From positions 434,001 to 498,000 of the forward strand of contig NZ_UGJJ01000002.1 in the NCBI RefSeq assembly GCF_900451175.1: a DNA stretch of 64,000 bases. Direction: 5' to 3'. The position numbers and the translations under genes were made by a program. The DNA is from Kingella potus (GTDB lineage: Bacteria > Pseudomonadota > Gammaproteobacteria > Burkholderiales > Neisseriaceae). How positions within the stretch are numbered: position 1 is the stretch's first letter; each line of letters starts with the position of its first letter. Under the pieces are notes generated by a model that saw only the letters and a list, made by a program, of their open reading frames with translations, had not been told where the DNA came from and did no database searches. Below are positions 54,806-63,911 of the stretch, in pieces.

Positions 54806-54961
54806 ATGCCCGCACGCGCCGCCCGCCAAGCCGCCGCCGCCCGCCGCAGCGGTTTTCCGTTTTCCCCCCGCCCCCGCCGCCGCGCGGGTTTTTTTACGGA
54901 GAAAAAAATCCCATGCCCAATCCGCTCTACCGCCGCAACATTATTTCCGTATCCGATTTGA
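54806..54961 (+). CDS. Possible pyrB leader peptide with attenuator-like end
   Basis: A 51-codon ORF has a good AGGA site nine bases before its ATG and overlaps the pyrB start, ending at 54961. It is rich in Arg and Ala early, then SGFPFSPRPRRRAGFFTEKK. Within it, CCCGC...GCGGG followed by seven T residues (about 54866-54895) looks like a terminator preceded by a pyrimidine-rich run. E. coli pyrBI is controlled by such a leader (pyrL), where UTP-dependent pausing couples translation to terminator read-through. Here the arrangement suggests a similar control; it is an inference. Confidence 0.4.
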   Translation: MPARAARQAAAARRSGFPFSPRPRRRAGFFTEKKIPCPIRSTAATLFPYPI

Positions 54962-55833
54962 CGACCGGGCAGCTCGAGCTGCTGCTGCACACCGCGCTGA
55001 AACTCAAAGCCGAGCCGCGCGGCGACCTGCTTGCGGGCAGGCTCGTCGCCTCGTGTTTTTTCGAACCCTCGACGCGCACGCGGCTGTCGTTTGAAACCGC
55101 CGTGCAGCGTTTGGGCGGCCAAGTCATCGGCTTTGCCGACGGCGCGAACACCAGCGCGAAAAAAGGCGAAACCCTGGCCGATACCGCCCGCATCATTTCC
55201 GGCTACACCGACGCGATTATCCAGCGGCATCCCAAAGACGGCGCGGCGCGCGTGCTGGCCGAATTTTCCAAAGTGCCCGTTATCAACGCGGGCGACGGCA
55301 CCAACCAGCACCCCAGCCAGACCCTGCTTGATCTGGTAACGATTTACGAAACGCAAGGCCGTCTGGACAAGCTGAAAATCGCCATGGCGGGCGATTTGAA
55401 ATACGGCCGCACCGTACATTCGCTCTGTCAGGCATTGAAACGCTGGGGCTGCGAATTTGCCTTCGTCTCGCCGCCGAGCCTCGCCATGCCCGACTACATC
55501 ACCGAAGAGCTGGACGAAGCGGGCTGCCGCCACCGCGTGCTGCCCAATCTCGAAACGGCGGCGGAATGGGCGGACATCCTCTACATGACCCGCGTGCAGC
55601 GCGAACGTTTCGACGAGCAGGAGTTTGCCAGAATCCAGGGCAGGTTCAACCTCGACCCGTCCGTGCTGGCCGGCGCGAAAGCCAACCTGCGCGTGCTGCA
55701 CCCGCTGCCGCGCGTTGACGAAATCCACCCCGATACCGATGCCACACCCTACGCCTGCTATTTCGAACAGGCAGCAAACGGCGTGTACGCGCGCATGGCG
55801 ATTTTGTCGCTGGTATTGAACGAAGAAGTGTAA
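54913..55833 (+). CDS. pyrB: Aspartate carbamoyltransferase catalytic subunit
   Basis: First committed step of pyrimidine synthesis: carbamoyl phosphate plus aspartate to carbamoyl aspartate. The 306-aa chain has the carbamoyl-phosphate loop FFEPSTRTRLSFE (residues 49-61), HPSQTLLDL near residue 136 and HPLPRVDEI near residue 266. pyrI follows after nine bases, so the E. coli-like two-subunit enzyme is expected. Confidence 0.97.
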   Translation: MPNPLYRRNIISVSDLTTGQLELLLHTALKLKAEPRGDLLAGRLVASCFFEPSTRTRLSFETAVQRLGGQVIGFADGANTSAKKGETLADTARIISGYTDAIIQRHPKDGAARVLAEFSKVPVINAGDGTNQHPSQTLLDLVTIYETQGRLDKLKIAMAGDLKYGRTVHSLCQALKRWGCEFAFVSPPSLAMPDYITEELDEAGCRHRVLPNLETAAEWADILYMTRVQRERFDEQEFARIQGRFNLDPSVLAGAKANLRVLHPLPRVDEIHPDTDATPYACYFEQAANGVYARMAILSLVLNEEV

Positions 55834-55842
55834 GGAGCGAAT

Positions 55843-56301
55843 ATGGAAGCCAAAAAACTCAGCGTCGAAGCCATTGAAAACGGCACCGTCATCGACCACA
55901 TCCCCGCCGGTTTGGGACTGACCATCCTGCACCGCTTCAAGCTGCTGCACTACGGCAGCGCGGTAACTGTGGGCTTCAACCTGCCCAGCAAAACGCAGGG
56001 CAGCAAAGACATCATCAAAATCGCCGGCGCAACCTTCGACGATGCCGCCGCCAACCGCCTCGCCCTGTTCGCCCCCGAAGCCGTGGTCAACACCATCGCC
56101 GATTTCCAAGTAACCGCCAAACGCCGCCTGACGCTGCCCGAAGAAATCGCCGAAGTGTTCCGCTGCCCCAATGCCAACTGCGCCAGCCACGGCGAACCGG
56201 TAAAAAGCCGTTTTTATGTCAAAACGCAGAGCGGGCATACCAAACTCAAATGCCACTACTGCGAAAAAACCTTCCCGCGCCAGGCGGTGTTGGAGGCGTA
56301 A
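55843..56301 (+). CDS. pyrI: Aspartate carbamoyltransferase regulatory subunit
   Basis: Regulatory chain that binds ATP, CTP and UTP and, through a zinc site, the PyrB trimer. The 152-aa protein has the allosteric domain (VIDHIPAGLGLTILHRF) and zinc ligands Cys108, Cys113, Cys137 and Cys140 (CPNANC and CHYC). It starts after AAGGAG nine bases beyond pyrB. The paired genes imply feedback control by end products. Confidence 0.97.
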   Translation: MEAKKLSVEAIENGTVIDHIPAGLGLTILHRFKLLHYGSAVTVGFNLPSKTQGSKDIIKIAGATFDDAAANRLALFAPEAVVNTIADFQVTAKRRLTLPEEIAEVFRCPNANCASHGEPVKSRFYVKTQSGHTKLKCHYCEKTFPRQAVLEA

Positions 56302-56308
56302 ATACGCC

Positions 56309-56357
56309 ACAGAGGCCGTCTGAAAATCTGCAAAACAGATTTCAGACGGCCTCTGTG
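56309..56357 (+). terminator. Long DUS-pair terminator after pyrBI
   Basis: CACAGAGGCCGTCTGAAA plus ATCTG, a 5-base loop and the exact inverse make a stem of about 22 bp. Confidence 0.75.
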
Positions 56358-56843
56358 TTTGGGCTTGTACAAGCCGAGTGCGCCGCCAAACAGCGCGCAC
56401 ATTCTCCGCTCTGAGGTAGGGTGTGCCGCACAGCGGCGCACGCGTTCCACGTTACTGCAACAGGCCGTCTGAAAAACGCAAACGGTATCTCGGATGCGCC
56501 GAATCCGTGTTTTAACTTCGTTGAAGCTGCACGTTCAGACGGCCTTTATCTGTTTTTTCAAAACACCCTGCAAACACCAAAACCGCGTGCGTCGCTTAGG
56601 CGGCACACCCTACTGAACGGCAGAGGCCGTCTGAAAATCCGGTTTCAGACGGCCTCTGTATTGAAGCAGATAAAACATCCTTCCCGCTGTACAAGCCGCG
56701 TGTGCGGCCAAACAGCGTGCACATTCTCCGTCTAAGGTAGGGTGTGCCGCACAGCGGCGCACGCGTTCCACGCCGCAGCAAGAGGCCGTCTGAAACCCGT
56801 AAACAGGTTTTCAGACGGCCTCTTTGTGTTCAGGGCAGGGGTA
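56358..56843. repeat. Repeat field between pyrI and fabF, no gene
   Basis: Two similar ~105-base segments (about 56366-56470 and 56690-56793) each hold a GCGTGCACATTCTCCG-like part and TAGGGTGTGCCGCACAGCGG followed by CGCACGCG. Between them is an 84-bp unit bounded by inverted DUS (56462-56545). Inverted DUS pairs at 56622-56654 and 56781-56824 follow; the last would end fabF. Confidence 0.75.
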
Positions 56844-58091
56844 TTAACCCGTGAAACGTTTGAACACCAGCGTGCCGTTGGTGCCGCCGAAGCCGAAGGA
56901 GTTGGAGATGGCGACATTGATTTTTGCGTCGCGTGCTTCGTTGGCGCAGTAGTCCAAATCACAGCCGGATTCAACGTCCTGCTCGAACAGGTTGGTGGTG
57001 GGCGGGGATTTTTGGTGGTGTACGGCCAACACGCTGTACACGGCTTCCACGCCGCCTGCCGCGCCAAGGAGGTGGCCGGTCATGGACTTGGTGGAATTGA
57101 CGATGGTTTTGTAGGCGTGTTCGCCCAAGGCGCGCTTGAGGGCTTTGGTTTCGTTGGCATCGCCCAGCGGGGTGGAGGTGCCGTGGGCGTTTACATAGTC
57201 CACATCTTGCGCGTTCAGGCCTGCGTCTTTCAGGGCGCGGGTAACGGCCAGCGCGGGGCCTTCTTCGTCGGGTGCGGTAATGTGGTAGGCATCGGAGCTC
57301 ATGCCGAAACCTACCAGCTCGGCGTAGATTTTCGCGCCGCGTTTTTTAGCGTGTTCGAGTTCTTCCAACACCAAAATGCCCGCGCCTTCGCCGATAACGA
57401 AACCGTCGCGGCCTTTGTCCCACGGGCGGGAGGCGGTGGCGGGGTCGTCGTTGCGGGTGGACAGGGCCTTCATGGCGGCAAATCCGCCCACGCCGAGTGT
57501 GCAGAGTGCGCCTTCTGCGCCGCCGGCAATCATGATGTCCGCATCGCCGTATTTGATGAGGCGGGCGGAATCACCGATGGAATGTGCGCCGGTGGTGCAG
57601 GCGGAAACCATGCCGTAGCTGGGGCCGCGGTAGCCTTTGAGGATGGTAACGTGGCCGGCGATGAGGTTGATCAGCGAGCCGGGGATGAAGAAGGGGTTGA
57701 TTTTGCGCGCGCCGCCTTCGATCACGGCTTTGCCGGTGGCTTCGATGCTGGGCAGGCCGCCGATGCCGGAGCCGATGTTCACGCCGACGCGGTCTTTGTC
57801 GAGGCCGGACACGTCGTCGAGACCCGCATCGCCGATGGCTTGCAGGGCGGCGGCAATGCCGTAGTGGATGAATGCGTCCATGCGGCGGGCTTCTTTGGCA
57901 CTGATGTATGCGCCGATGTCGAAGCCGCGCACTTCGCCGGCGATTTGGCTGTTGATGTCGGATGCGTCAAAGCGGGTGATGCGGCCGATGCCGCTTTTGC
58001 CTGCGAGCAGGTTGTCCCACGCGCTCCGTATGTCGTTGCCGACCGGGGAAATCTGTCCCAGTCCGGTAATCACTACTCTTCTCTGACTCAT
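56844..58091 (-). CDS. fabF: 3-oxoacyl-[acyl-carrier-protein] synthase II
   Basis: Condensing enzyme of fatty-acid elongation. The 415-aa thiolase-fold protein has the nucleophile Cys165 in SACTTGAHSIGDSA and the two histidines in NAHGTSTPLGD (about residue 305) and GHLLGAAGGVEAV (about residue 342), ending NSFGFGGTNGTLVFKRF. It follows acpP on the same strand after 115 bases, the classic acpP-fabF pair. Confidence 0.97.
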   Translation of the reverse strand: MSQRRVVITGLGQISPVGNDIRSAWDNLLAGKSGIGRITRFDASDINSQIAGEVRGFDIGAYISAKEARRMDAFIHYGIAAALQAIGDAGLDDVSGLDKDRVGVNIGSGIGGLPSIEATGKAVIEGGARKINPFFIPGSLINLIAGHVTILKGYRGPSYGMVSACTTGAHSIGDSARLIKYGDADIMIAGGAEGALCTLGVGGFAAMKALSTRNDDPATASRPWDKGRDGFVIGEGAGILVLEELEHAKKRGAKIYAELVGFGMSSDAYHITAPDEEGPALAVTRALKDAGLNAQDVDYVNAHGTSTPLGDANETKALKRALGEHAYKTIVNSTKSMTGHLLGAAGGVEAVYSVLAVHHQKSPPTTNLFEQDVESGCDLDYCANEARDAKINVAISNSFGFGGTNGTLVFKRFTG

Positions 58092-58206
58092 AAAATCTGC
58101 TCGTCGGATAATCGGGTTTCGGGCGGCGGTGCGCCTTTATGATGAGAAACGACCCCTGTGTGCAGAAAGCCTGCGCACAGAGGCCGGAAAGGGTTACAGA
58201 CGCGTA

Positions 58207-58443
58207 TCAGCCCTGTTTCGCATTGATGTAGTCGATGGCGGCTTGGACGGTGGTGATTTTTTCGGCTTCCTCGTCGGGGATTTCGCAGCCGAAAGCCTCT
58301 TCCAGAGCCATTACCAGCTCGACGATGTCCAGGGAGTCGGCACCCAGGTCGTCTTGGAAAGAAGATTCGCTTTTTACTTCGTCGGCGGCAACGCCAAGCT
58401 GCTCGGCAACGATTTCTTTCACTTTTTGTTCAACGTTTGACAT
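58207..58443 (-). CDS. acpP: Acyl carrier protein
   Basis: Carries growing acyl chains on a phosphopantetheine attached to Ser37 in GADSLDIVELVMALEE. The 78-aa length and acidic composition are typical. It is upstream of fabF and probably cotranscribed. The 278-base region upstream (58444-58721) shows no gene and presumably holds the promoter. Confidence 0.97.
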   Translation of the reverse strand: MSNVEQKVKEIVAEQLGVAADEVKSESSFQDDLGADSLDIVELVMALEEAFGCEIPDEEAEKITTVQAAIDYINAKQG

Positions 58444-58721
58444 GTTTTTAAGTCCTTAGTTTGAGCCTTGCGGCGGTGGTTGGAGTTGAAACTCGAAACG
58501 GCGGCATTGTAACCGATTGGCTTGGAGTTTTCCATCTGATTCGGGCGGGGTGTTCCGGCCGTGCCGGAATCTGCCGCGTGTGTTTTTGCCCCGCGCAAAC
58601 CTTCTGTGTTTGTTTTCAGAGAGTCTTGCACAGGGCGGATTGCGGCTATCTTAGCATGGCGGCGTTTTTGCCGACAAGAGCCGTTTGCGGTGGTTTGCCG
58701 CATTTTGGCGGCGTTCGGCGA

Positions 58722-60749
58722 TTATCGGCCGTTTTTTCTGCCGACGGTGTGCTCGAGAAAGCGCAGAACGCAGGCCAGTTCCGCCGCCGTGTCGTCTTGT
58801 GTGGCGTTGCCGGTGTGGCCGCCGCCGTCGGCGCAGTAGAGCCAGCTTTGCGGCGAGAGCTGCCGCAGCCGCGCGTAGAATTTGAGCGCGTGGGCGGGGT
58901 GGACGCGGTCGTCGCTGAGGCTGGTGGTAATCAGGGCGGGCGGGTAGGGGAGGCCGTCTGAAAGGTTGTGGTAGGGCGAAAGCGCGGCGAGATGGGGGCG
59001 CATTGCGGGATCGGCAGGGTCGCCGTATTCGTCGGTCCAGCTTGCGCCGGCGGAGAGGGCGGTGTAGCCGAGCATATCGGTCAGCGGCACTTCGCACACC
59101 AGTGCGCCGATGCTTTGCGGTTCGCGCACGAAGGCGGAGGCGGCAATCAGGCCGCCGTTGCTGCCGCCCTGTACGGCAATGCGCGGGGCGGAGCTGAGGC
59201 CGCGTGCGGCCAAATCGCGCACCACGGCGAGCAGGTCGTCTGCGCTGCGGTGTTTGTGTTTGCCCTGTGCGGCTTCGTGCCAGTGTTTGAATTCTCCGCC
59301 GCCGCGTATGTTGGCCAGTACGAAGGCGTTGCCTTGCGCGAGCCAGTGGCGGCCGATGCTGCCGAGGTAGTGCGGCAGTTCGGCCACGCCGAAGCCGCCG
59401 TAGGCGTAGACCAGCGCGGGGGTGTCGGGCGAGGCGTGTCTGCCGACGTGGTAGTAGGGGATGCGTTCGCCGTCGGCCGATTCCGCCCAAAGCTGGCGGA
59501 TGCCGATGCCTGCTGCGTCAAACTGATCGGGCTGGCGGCGCAGCACGCTCAATTCGTTTGCGTGCAAGTCGAGGGCAAACAGCGTCAGCGGGGTGGTGAA
59601 GCCGTCGGCGGCGAGATAGAGGATGTCGCCGCCCCAGGGCTGGTCGGCGATTTCCAATGCGCCCTGCGGCAGTTCGGGCAGGGTTTGCTCCGCCCAGTTT
59701 TTTCCCGTCCACTTCCATGCTTTCAGACGGCCTGCAACGTTGTCCAGCAGGGAGAGGGCGATAAAGTGCTTGGTGGTTTCCACGCTTTCCACCGCCTGCG
59801 ACGGCGCGGGCTCAAACAGTACAACCGCTTCGCCGACGGTGCCTTTGTTGAGTTTGGCCGCCACCAATGCGCCGGCGGGATGGCTTTGGTTTGCCCGCCG
59901 CCACGCGCTGCGGAGCTGCACCAGCAGCTGTCCGGCGGTGTAGCCGACGATGTCGCAGTCGCGCGGGAGATTGAGTTTCGCCGTGCCGCCGCCGGGCAGG
60001 ATTTGGTAGTAGTCTTTGGTGAAAAAGCCTTCCGCCGCTTCGATCAGATCCACGGGCGAGCCGAGTCCGTCGAGATAACGCCATGCGTTGGCCATCATCC
60101 AGTTTTCCGGCACGCGGAATACGGGCAGGCCGTCTGAAAACGCCTGTCCGCGTTCGAGCAGCCACACTTCGCGCGGGTAGCCCGAGGCGGTAAGCTGCCT
60201 CTCGTCCCACGCGGGGCATACCCAGACGCTGTTTTCGTCGCGCCAGGAAATGTGGTTTTTGCCGGGCGGGAAGTGGAAGCCGTTTTCCACAATCCGTTTT
60301 TGCTGCAAATCAAATTCCAGCGTATAGGCCGCGTCGCCGCCGTTTTCGCTCAGGCTGATGAGGACCCGCAGCGGCTGCTCCTCATTGTGGGACACGCCTT
60401 CGAGATATACGTCGGCTCCGAGGATTTCGTCGAACGCGGCCACGGAAAACAGGATTTCCCAATCGGGCATACCCGCGCGGTAGGCGGCGGCGGAGCAGAC
60501 GCGGTACACGCCTTTGGGAAATTCGGCGGTTTGGTGGAAATGGTACATCCGTGCGCGGTGTTCCTCGCAGAACGGAATCTGCCGCTCGTCGCGCAGTTGG
60601 GCGGCGATGTCGTTTTTGAGTGCGGCAAAAGCCGCATCCGCCGTGAAACGCGCCGCCGTTTCGGCGTGGGCGCGGCGGGCGAAGTCCTGCGTTTCGGCGG
60701 CGGACAAGTCGTGGAATCGGGAAAACGGGTCGGTCTGCTGTTCGCTCAT
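58722..60749 (-). CDS. Prolyl oligopeptidase family (S9) serine peptidase
   Basis: A 675-aa cytoplasmic-type peptidase. The N-terminal ~400 residues form the beta-propeller gate. The C-terminal alpha/beta hydrolase has the nucleophile in VQGGSNGGLIAA near residue 520, the acid in SLSDDRVHPAHA near residue 605 and the histidine in DGGGHTGNA near residue 645. GGFGVAELPHYLG and LANIRGGGEFKHWHE are also typical. DUS copies are read in frame at three places (AFSDGLPVF, NVAGRLKAW, NLSDGLPYP). Substrates are probably short peptides. Confidence 0.92.
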   Translation of the reverse strand: MSEQQTDPFSRFHDLSAAETQDFARRAHAETAARFTADAAFAALKNDIAAQLRDERQIPFCEEHRARMYHFHQTAEFPKGVYRVCSAAAYRAGMPDWEILFSVAAFDEILGADVYLEGVSHNEEQPLRVLISLSENGGDAAYTLEFDLQQKRIVENGFHFPPGKNHISWRDENSVWVCPAWDERQLTASGYPREVWLLERGQAFSDGLPVFRVPENWMMANAWRYLDGLGSPVDLIEAAEGFFTKDYYQILPGGGTAKLNLPRDCDIVGYTAGQLLVQLRSAWRRANQSHPAGALVAAKLNKGTVGEAVVLFEPAPSQAVESVETTKHFIALSLLDNVAGRLKAWKWTGKNWAEQTLPELPQGALEIADQPWGGDILYLAADGFTTPLTLFALDLHANELSVLRRQPDQFDAAGIGIRQLWAESADGERIPYYHVGRHASPDTPALVYAYGGFGVAELPHYLGSIGRHWLAQGNAFVLANIRGGGEFKHWHEAAQGKHKHRSADDLLAVVRDLAARGLSSAPRIAVQGGSNGGLIAASAFVREPQSIGALVCEVPLTDMLGYTALSAGASWTDEYGDPADPAMRPHLAALSPYHNLSDGLPYPPALITTSLSDDRVHPAHALKFYARLRQLSPQSWLYCADGGGHTGNATQDDTAAELACVLRFLEHTVGRKNGR

Positions 60750-60791
60750 GGGAGGCCGTCTGAAAACAAAGAAAGGGCGCGATTATAAACA

Positions 60792-60834
60792 AAAAGGCCG
60801 TCTGAAAGCCTTGGTATGCTTTCAGACGGCCTTT
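60792..60834. terminator. DUS-pair terminator upstream of the S9 gene, after acp
   Basis: AAAAGGCCGTCTGAAAGC and its inverse form an 18-bp stem. It lies downstream of the ACP protein gene, which reads toward it. Confidence 0.65.
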
Positions 60835-60848
60835 TGCCGGCGGGGAAA

Positions 60849-61223
60849 TCAGCGGCGCGGCGAGCAGCTCTTGAAGAGGATGCGGTCGTCCGGAGAGGTG
60901 ATCATCATGGGCTGCGTGCGGACGTTTTTGCTGTCGAGTACGTCGGTGTCCAAGCGGTAGCCGCCGGCTTCGCCGAAGAAAGTGCCCACGTTGTCGGAGC
61001 GGGCGAGGTCGATTTCCATCACGCGGGTGCGGCCGTTGAGGCGGGCGGAAGCGTAGGTGGGCAGGCCCTGTTTGTTGAAGCCGTAGGTTACGTTGATCCG
61101 TTTGCCCTGCTGGCAGCGGTAGGAAACCGATTTTTTCGCCACGGTGGGGTTGTCGTTGGCGGCGGCCGCGGTGCCGCTGAGGGCAACGAGGGAAGACAGA
61201 ACGACGGCAGATAACAGTTTCAT
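60849..61223 (-). CDS. acp: Adhesin complex protein (ACP), lysozyme inhibitor
   Basis: Small exported protein. Neisserial ACP is surface-associated, acts as an adhesin and inhibits C-type lysozyme (MliC-like fold). The 124-aa precursor has a signal peptide ending in AAAA before NDNPTVAKKSVSYRC. One disulfide pair is likely (SYRCQQGK and LFKSCSPRR), with the conserved VTYGFNKQGLPTYASARLNG and DNVGTFFGEAGGY. Similarity to meningococcal ACP is clear along the whole length. Activity in this species is not known. Confidence 0.9.
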   Translation of the reverse strand: MKLLSAVVLSSLVALSGTAAAANDNPTVAKKSVSYRCQQGKRINVTYGFNKQGLPTYASARLNGRTRVMEIDLARSDNVGTFFGEAGGYRLDTDVLDSKNVRTQPMMITSPDDRILFKSCSPRR

Positions 61224-61428
61224 TTTCTATATCCTCACAAAATATGAATTTCGGAAATGCCGTCCGCCGGACATTGCCGTCCGTGCGGAAAGCGCGGGCA
61301 TACTAAAACTTTTTCCGTTAAAAAGCCTAACGGTTTCGGATAATTTCTGTAAAGCAAAGCAGGCGGCGGCAGGCCGCCCGAAAATCCGCACAGGCTCCCG
61401 CCGCCTTTTAAAAATACGGAAAGCGGTG

Positions 61429-61434
61429 TAAAAT
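61429..61434 (+). promoter_or_regulatory. lysS promoter -10-like box
   Basis: TAAAAT followed by CCGCGC, 62 bases before the lysS start. Weak -35. Confidence 0.35.
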
Positions 61435-61495
61435 CCGCGCAGTTTTTTTTACTGTCAGGCAGCTGCAACTGCCTGTTTTTTATCAGGCAAACAAT

Positions 61496-63007
61496 ATGAA
61501 CGAACACCATCCGGCCGCTGCCGAACCACAGCTCGACGAAAACCAAATCACCGCCATCCGCCGCGAAAAACTCAACGCCGTCCGCGCAGAGCGCATCGCG
61601 TTTCCCAACGATTTCCAACGCGACAGCTTCGCCGCCGATCTGCACGAGAAATACGGCGCTTTGTCTAAAGAAGAACTCGACCCGCAGGCAGTCCCGGTGA
61701 AAATCGCCGGCCGCATGATGCTCAAACGCGCGATGGGCAAGGCCAGCTTCGCCACCGTGCAGGACGCCACCGGCCAAATCCAGCTCTACATCAACAATCA
61801 GGGCGTGGGCGAGGCCGCGCATGAGGATTTCAAACATTGGGACATGGGCGACATCGTCGGCGCACAAGGCACGCTGTTCAAAACCAACCACGGCGAACTC
61901 ACCGTGCGCGTGTCCGAAATCCGCCTGCTCTCCAAATCGCTGCGCCCGCTGCCCGACAAACACAAGGGCCTGGCCGACCAGGAAGCGAAATACCGCCAGC
62001 GTTATGTGGATTTGATTGTGAATCCCGAATCGCGCGACACCTTCATCAAACGCAGCCGCATCATCCAAACCGTGCGCAACTACATGGTAAACGAGCGTTA
62101 TCTCGAAGTGGAAACGCCGATGATGCACCCGATTCCCGGCGGCGCAACGGCCAAACCGTTTGTAACCCACCACAACGCGCTGGATATGCCGCTTTATCTG
62201 CGCATCGCGCCCGAGCTTTATCTGAAACGGCTGGTGGTGGGCGGCTTGGAGCGCGTGTTCGAAATCAACCGCAGCTTCCGCAACGAAGGCATGAGCACGC
62301 GCCACAACCCCGAATTCACCATGATGGAATTTTACGAAGCCTTCTGCACCTACGAGCGCATGATGGAAATGACCGAGGGCGTAATCCGCCAAGCCGCGCG
62401 CGAAGTGTGCGGCACGGCCAAAATCAGCTACAACGGCAAAGAAGTCGATTTGGAAAGCCCGTTTGAGCGGCTCACGATTCTCGAAGCCGTTAAGAAATAC
62501 AATCCGCACTACACCGACGAGCAGCTTGCCGACGAAGAATGGCTGAAAAAAGAAATCGTCAGGCTGGGCGAAAAAATCCCGCCCGCACCCGGCATCGGCA
62601 GCCTGCAACTGGCACTGTTCGAAGGCTGCGCCGAAGGCAAACTGTGGAACCCGACTTTCATCATCGATTACCCCGTCGAAGTGTCGCCGCTGGCACGCGC
62701 CTCCGACACCAAACCCGGCCTGACCGACCGCTTCGAGCTGTTTGTCGTCGGCCGCGAGCTGGCCAACGGCTATTCGGAGTTGAACGACCCCGAAGACCAG
62801 GCCGCGCGTTTCAAAGCCCAAGCCGCGCAAAAAGACGCGGGCGACGACGAAGCCATGCACTACGACGCCGACTACATCCGCGCAATGGAATACGGCCTTC
62901 CCCCCACCGGCGGCAGCGGCATCGGCCTCGACCGTTTGGTGATGCTGCTTACCGACGCGCCGTCTATCCGCGACGTGATTCTGTTTCCGCAGATGCGGCC
63001 GGAATAG
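61496..63007 (+). CDS. lysS: Lysine--tRNA ligase (class II)
   Basis: Charges tRNA-Lys. The 503-aa protein has an OB-fold anticodon domain (VKIAGRMMLKRAMGKASFAT near residue 70) and class II motifs: motif 1 YLEVETPMMHPIPGGA, motif 2 RVFEINRSFRNEGMSTRHNP, motif 3 GSGIGLDRLVMLL near the end. A DUS-pair terminator follows at 63021-63064. Confidence 0.97.
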   Translation: MNEHHPAAAEPQLDENQITAIRREKLNAVRAERIAFPNDFQRDSFAADLHEKYGALSKEELDPQAVPVKIAGRMMLKRAMGKASFATVQDATGQIQLYINNQGVGEAAHEDFKHWDMGDIVGAQGTLFKTNHGELTVRVSEIRLLSKSLRPLPDKHKGLADQEAKYRQRYVDLIVNPESRDTFIKRSRIIQTVRNYMVNERYLEVETPMMHPIPGGATAKPFVTHHNALDMPLYLRIAPELYLKRLVVGGLERVFEINRSFRNEGMSTRHNPEFTMMEFYEAFCTYERMMEMTEGVIRQAAREVCGTAKISYNGKEVDLESPFERLTILEAVKKYNPHYTDEQLADEEWLKKEIVRLGEKIPPAPGIGSLQLALFEGCAEGKLWNPTFIIDYPVEVSPLARASDTKPGLTDRFELFVVGRELANGYSELNDPEDQAARFKAQAAQKDAGDDEAMHYDADYIRAMEYGLPPTGGSGIGLDRLVMLLTDAPSIRDVILFPQMRPE

Positions 63008-63020
63008 GCGGATACGCTGC

Positions 63021-63064
63021 ACAGGCCGTCTGAAAAGCACGGTAAGGGTTTTCAGACGGCCTGT
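63021..63064 (+). terminator. DUS-pair terminator after lysS
   Basis: ACAGGCCGTCTGAAAA and its exact inverse with a 12-base loop. Confidence 0.7.
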
Positions 63065-63158
63065 TTGCCAGGCATGACGGAAAACAGAAAAGAAACAAGG
63101 CCGCAGATTTTATTTCGCGAACGTTCCCGATTATCCCACCAACCATATGGAGCAAACT

Positions 63159-63911
63159 ATGAACAGACCCATCCCCAAATCCATCGCCGCCGCCCTGATC
63201 GGCATCACCCTGCTTGCCGGCTGCGGCGAGAAGAAAAGCGCGGAGGAATTGCAGGCCGAAGCCATGGCGAGGGCGGAAGAGGCGCAAAAAGAATACGACA
63301 AAGAAACCGCCGCCATCGCCGCCGCCGCCCGCCAGTTTTTCACCGATCCCGCCGCCGTCAAACAGGCTTTGTCCGAATTGGAAAAACGCCCCGAAGTGCA
63401 GGGCAAAAAAATAGAGGCCTACCAATTCTTTACCCTGCGTGCCGAGCCGCACCGCAACGACAGCGGCCGCGAAAACGCGGCCACTTTGTCGCTGAACATC
63501 CGCAACATTGTTCCGGGCACCAAAGAAAGCAGCTCCCCCTCTGCCAAAGAAGCCAAAATCATCGGCTACACATACAGCGTCGGCGGCAAAAGCTGGACCG
63601 GCCCCGAAGGCGTGCGCATTCTGAATGTCAGAGCCGACACCGAAAACGGCTATTTCCCCGTAAACGACGTGGATTTCTCCGTGCTGCCCGCCATCGTGGC
63701 CGAAGCCGACAAAATCGCCAAGGAGAAAAACCCCGTCGCCTTCAACAACGGCTGGAACAGCATTACCTACGAAGTCTCCCAAAACTGGACACCGGCCAAA
63801 CCCGCCTTTGTCTGGGCGGTGCGCTACGAGAAAAACCACGATTTGAAACAAACCCCCGTTATCGTGTTTTTCAGCCCCGACGGCAAACTGTCTTCCGTTT
63901 CCGAGAAATGA
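63159..63911 (+). CDS. Lipoprotein of unknown function
   Basis: A 250-aa lipoprotein (ITLLAGC lipobox, Cys near residue 21) with a charged helical stretch after the anchor (SAEELQAEAMARAEEAQKEY) and a C-terminal alpha/beta domain (EAKIIGYTYSVGGKSWTGP; PAFVWAVRYEKNHDLKQTPV). The frame starts at 63147, but GGAG at 63149 points to the ATG at 63159. The family is not recognised. The last 89 bases of the window hold one DUS and no gene start that can be supported. Confidence 0.75.
   Translation: MNRPIPKSIAAALIGITLLAGCGEKKSAEELQAEAMARAEEAQKEYDKETAAIAAAARQFFTDPAAVKQALSELEKRPEVQGKKIEAYQFFTLRAEPHRNDSGRENAATLSLNIRNIVPGTKESSSPSAKEAKIIGYTYSVGGKSWTGPEGVRILNVRADTENGYFPVNDVDFSVLPAIVAEADKIAKEKNPVAFNNGWNSITYEVSQNWTPAKPAFVWAVRYEKNHDLKQTPVIVFFSPDGKLSSVSEK

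Noticed and set aside
54316..56400. 694-codon minus-strand frame across pglD end, pyrB and pyrI
   Set aside because: Antisense to three well-supported genes and crosses their boundaries and DUS copies.
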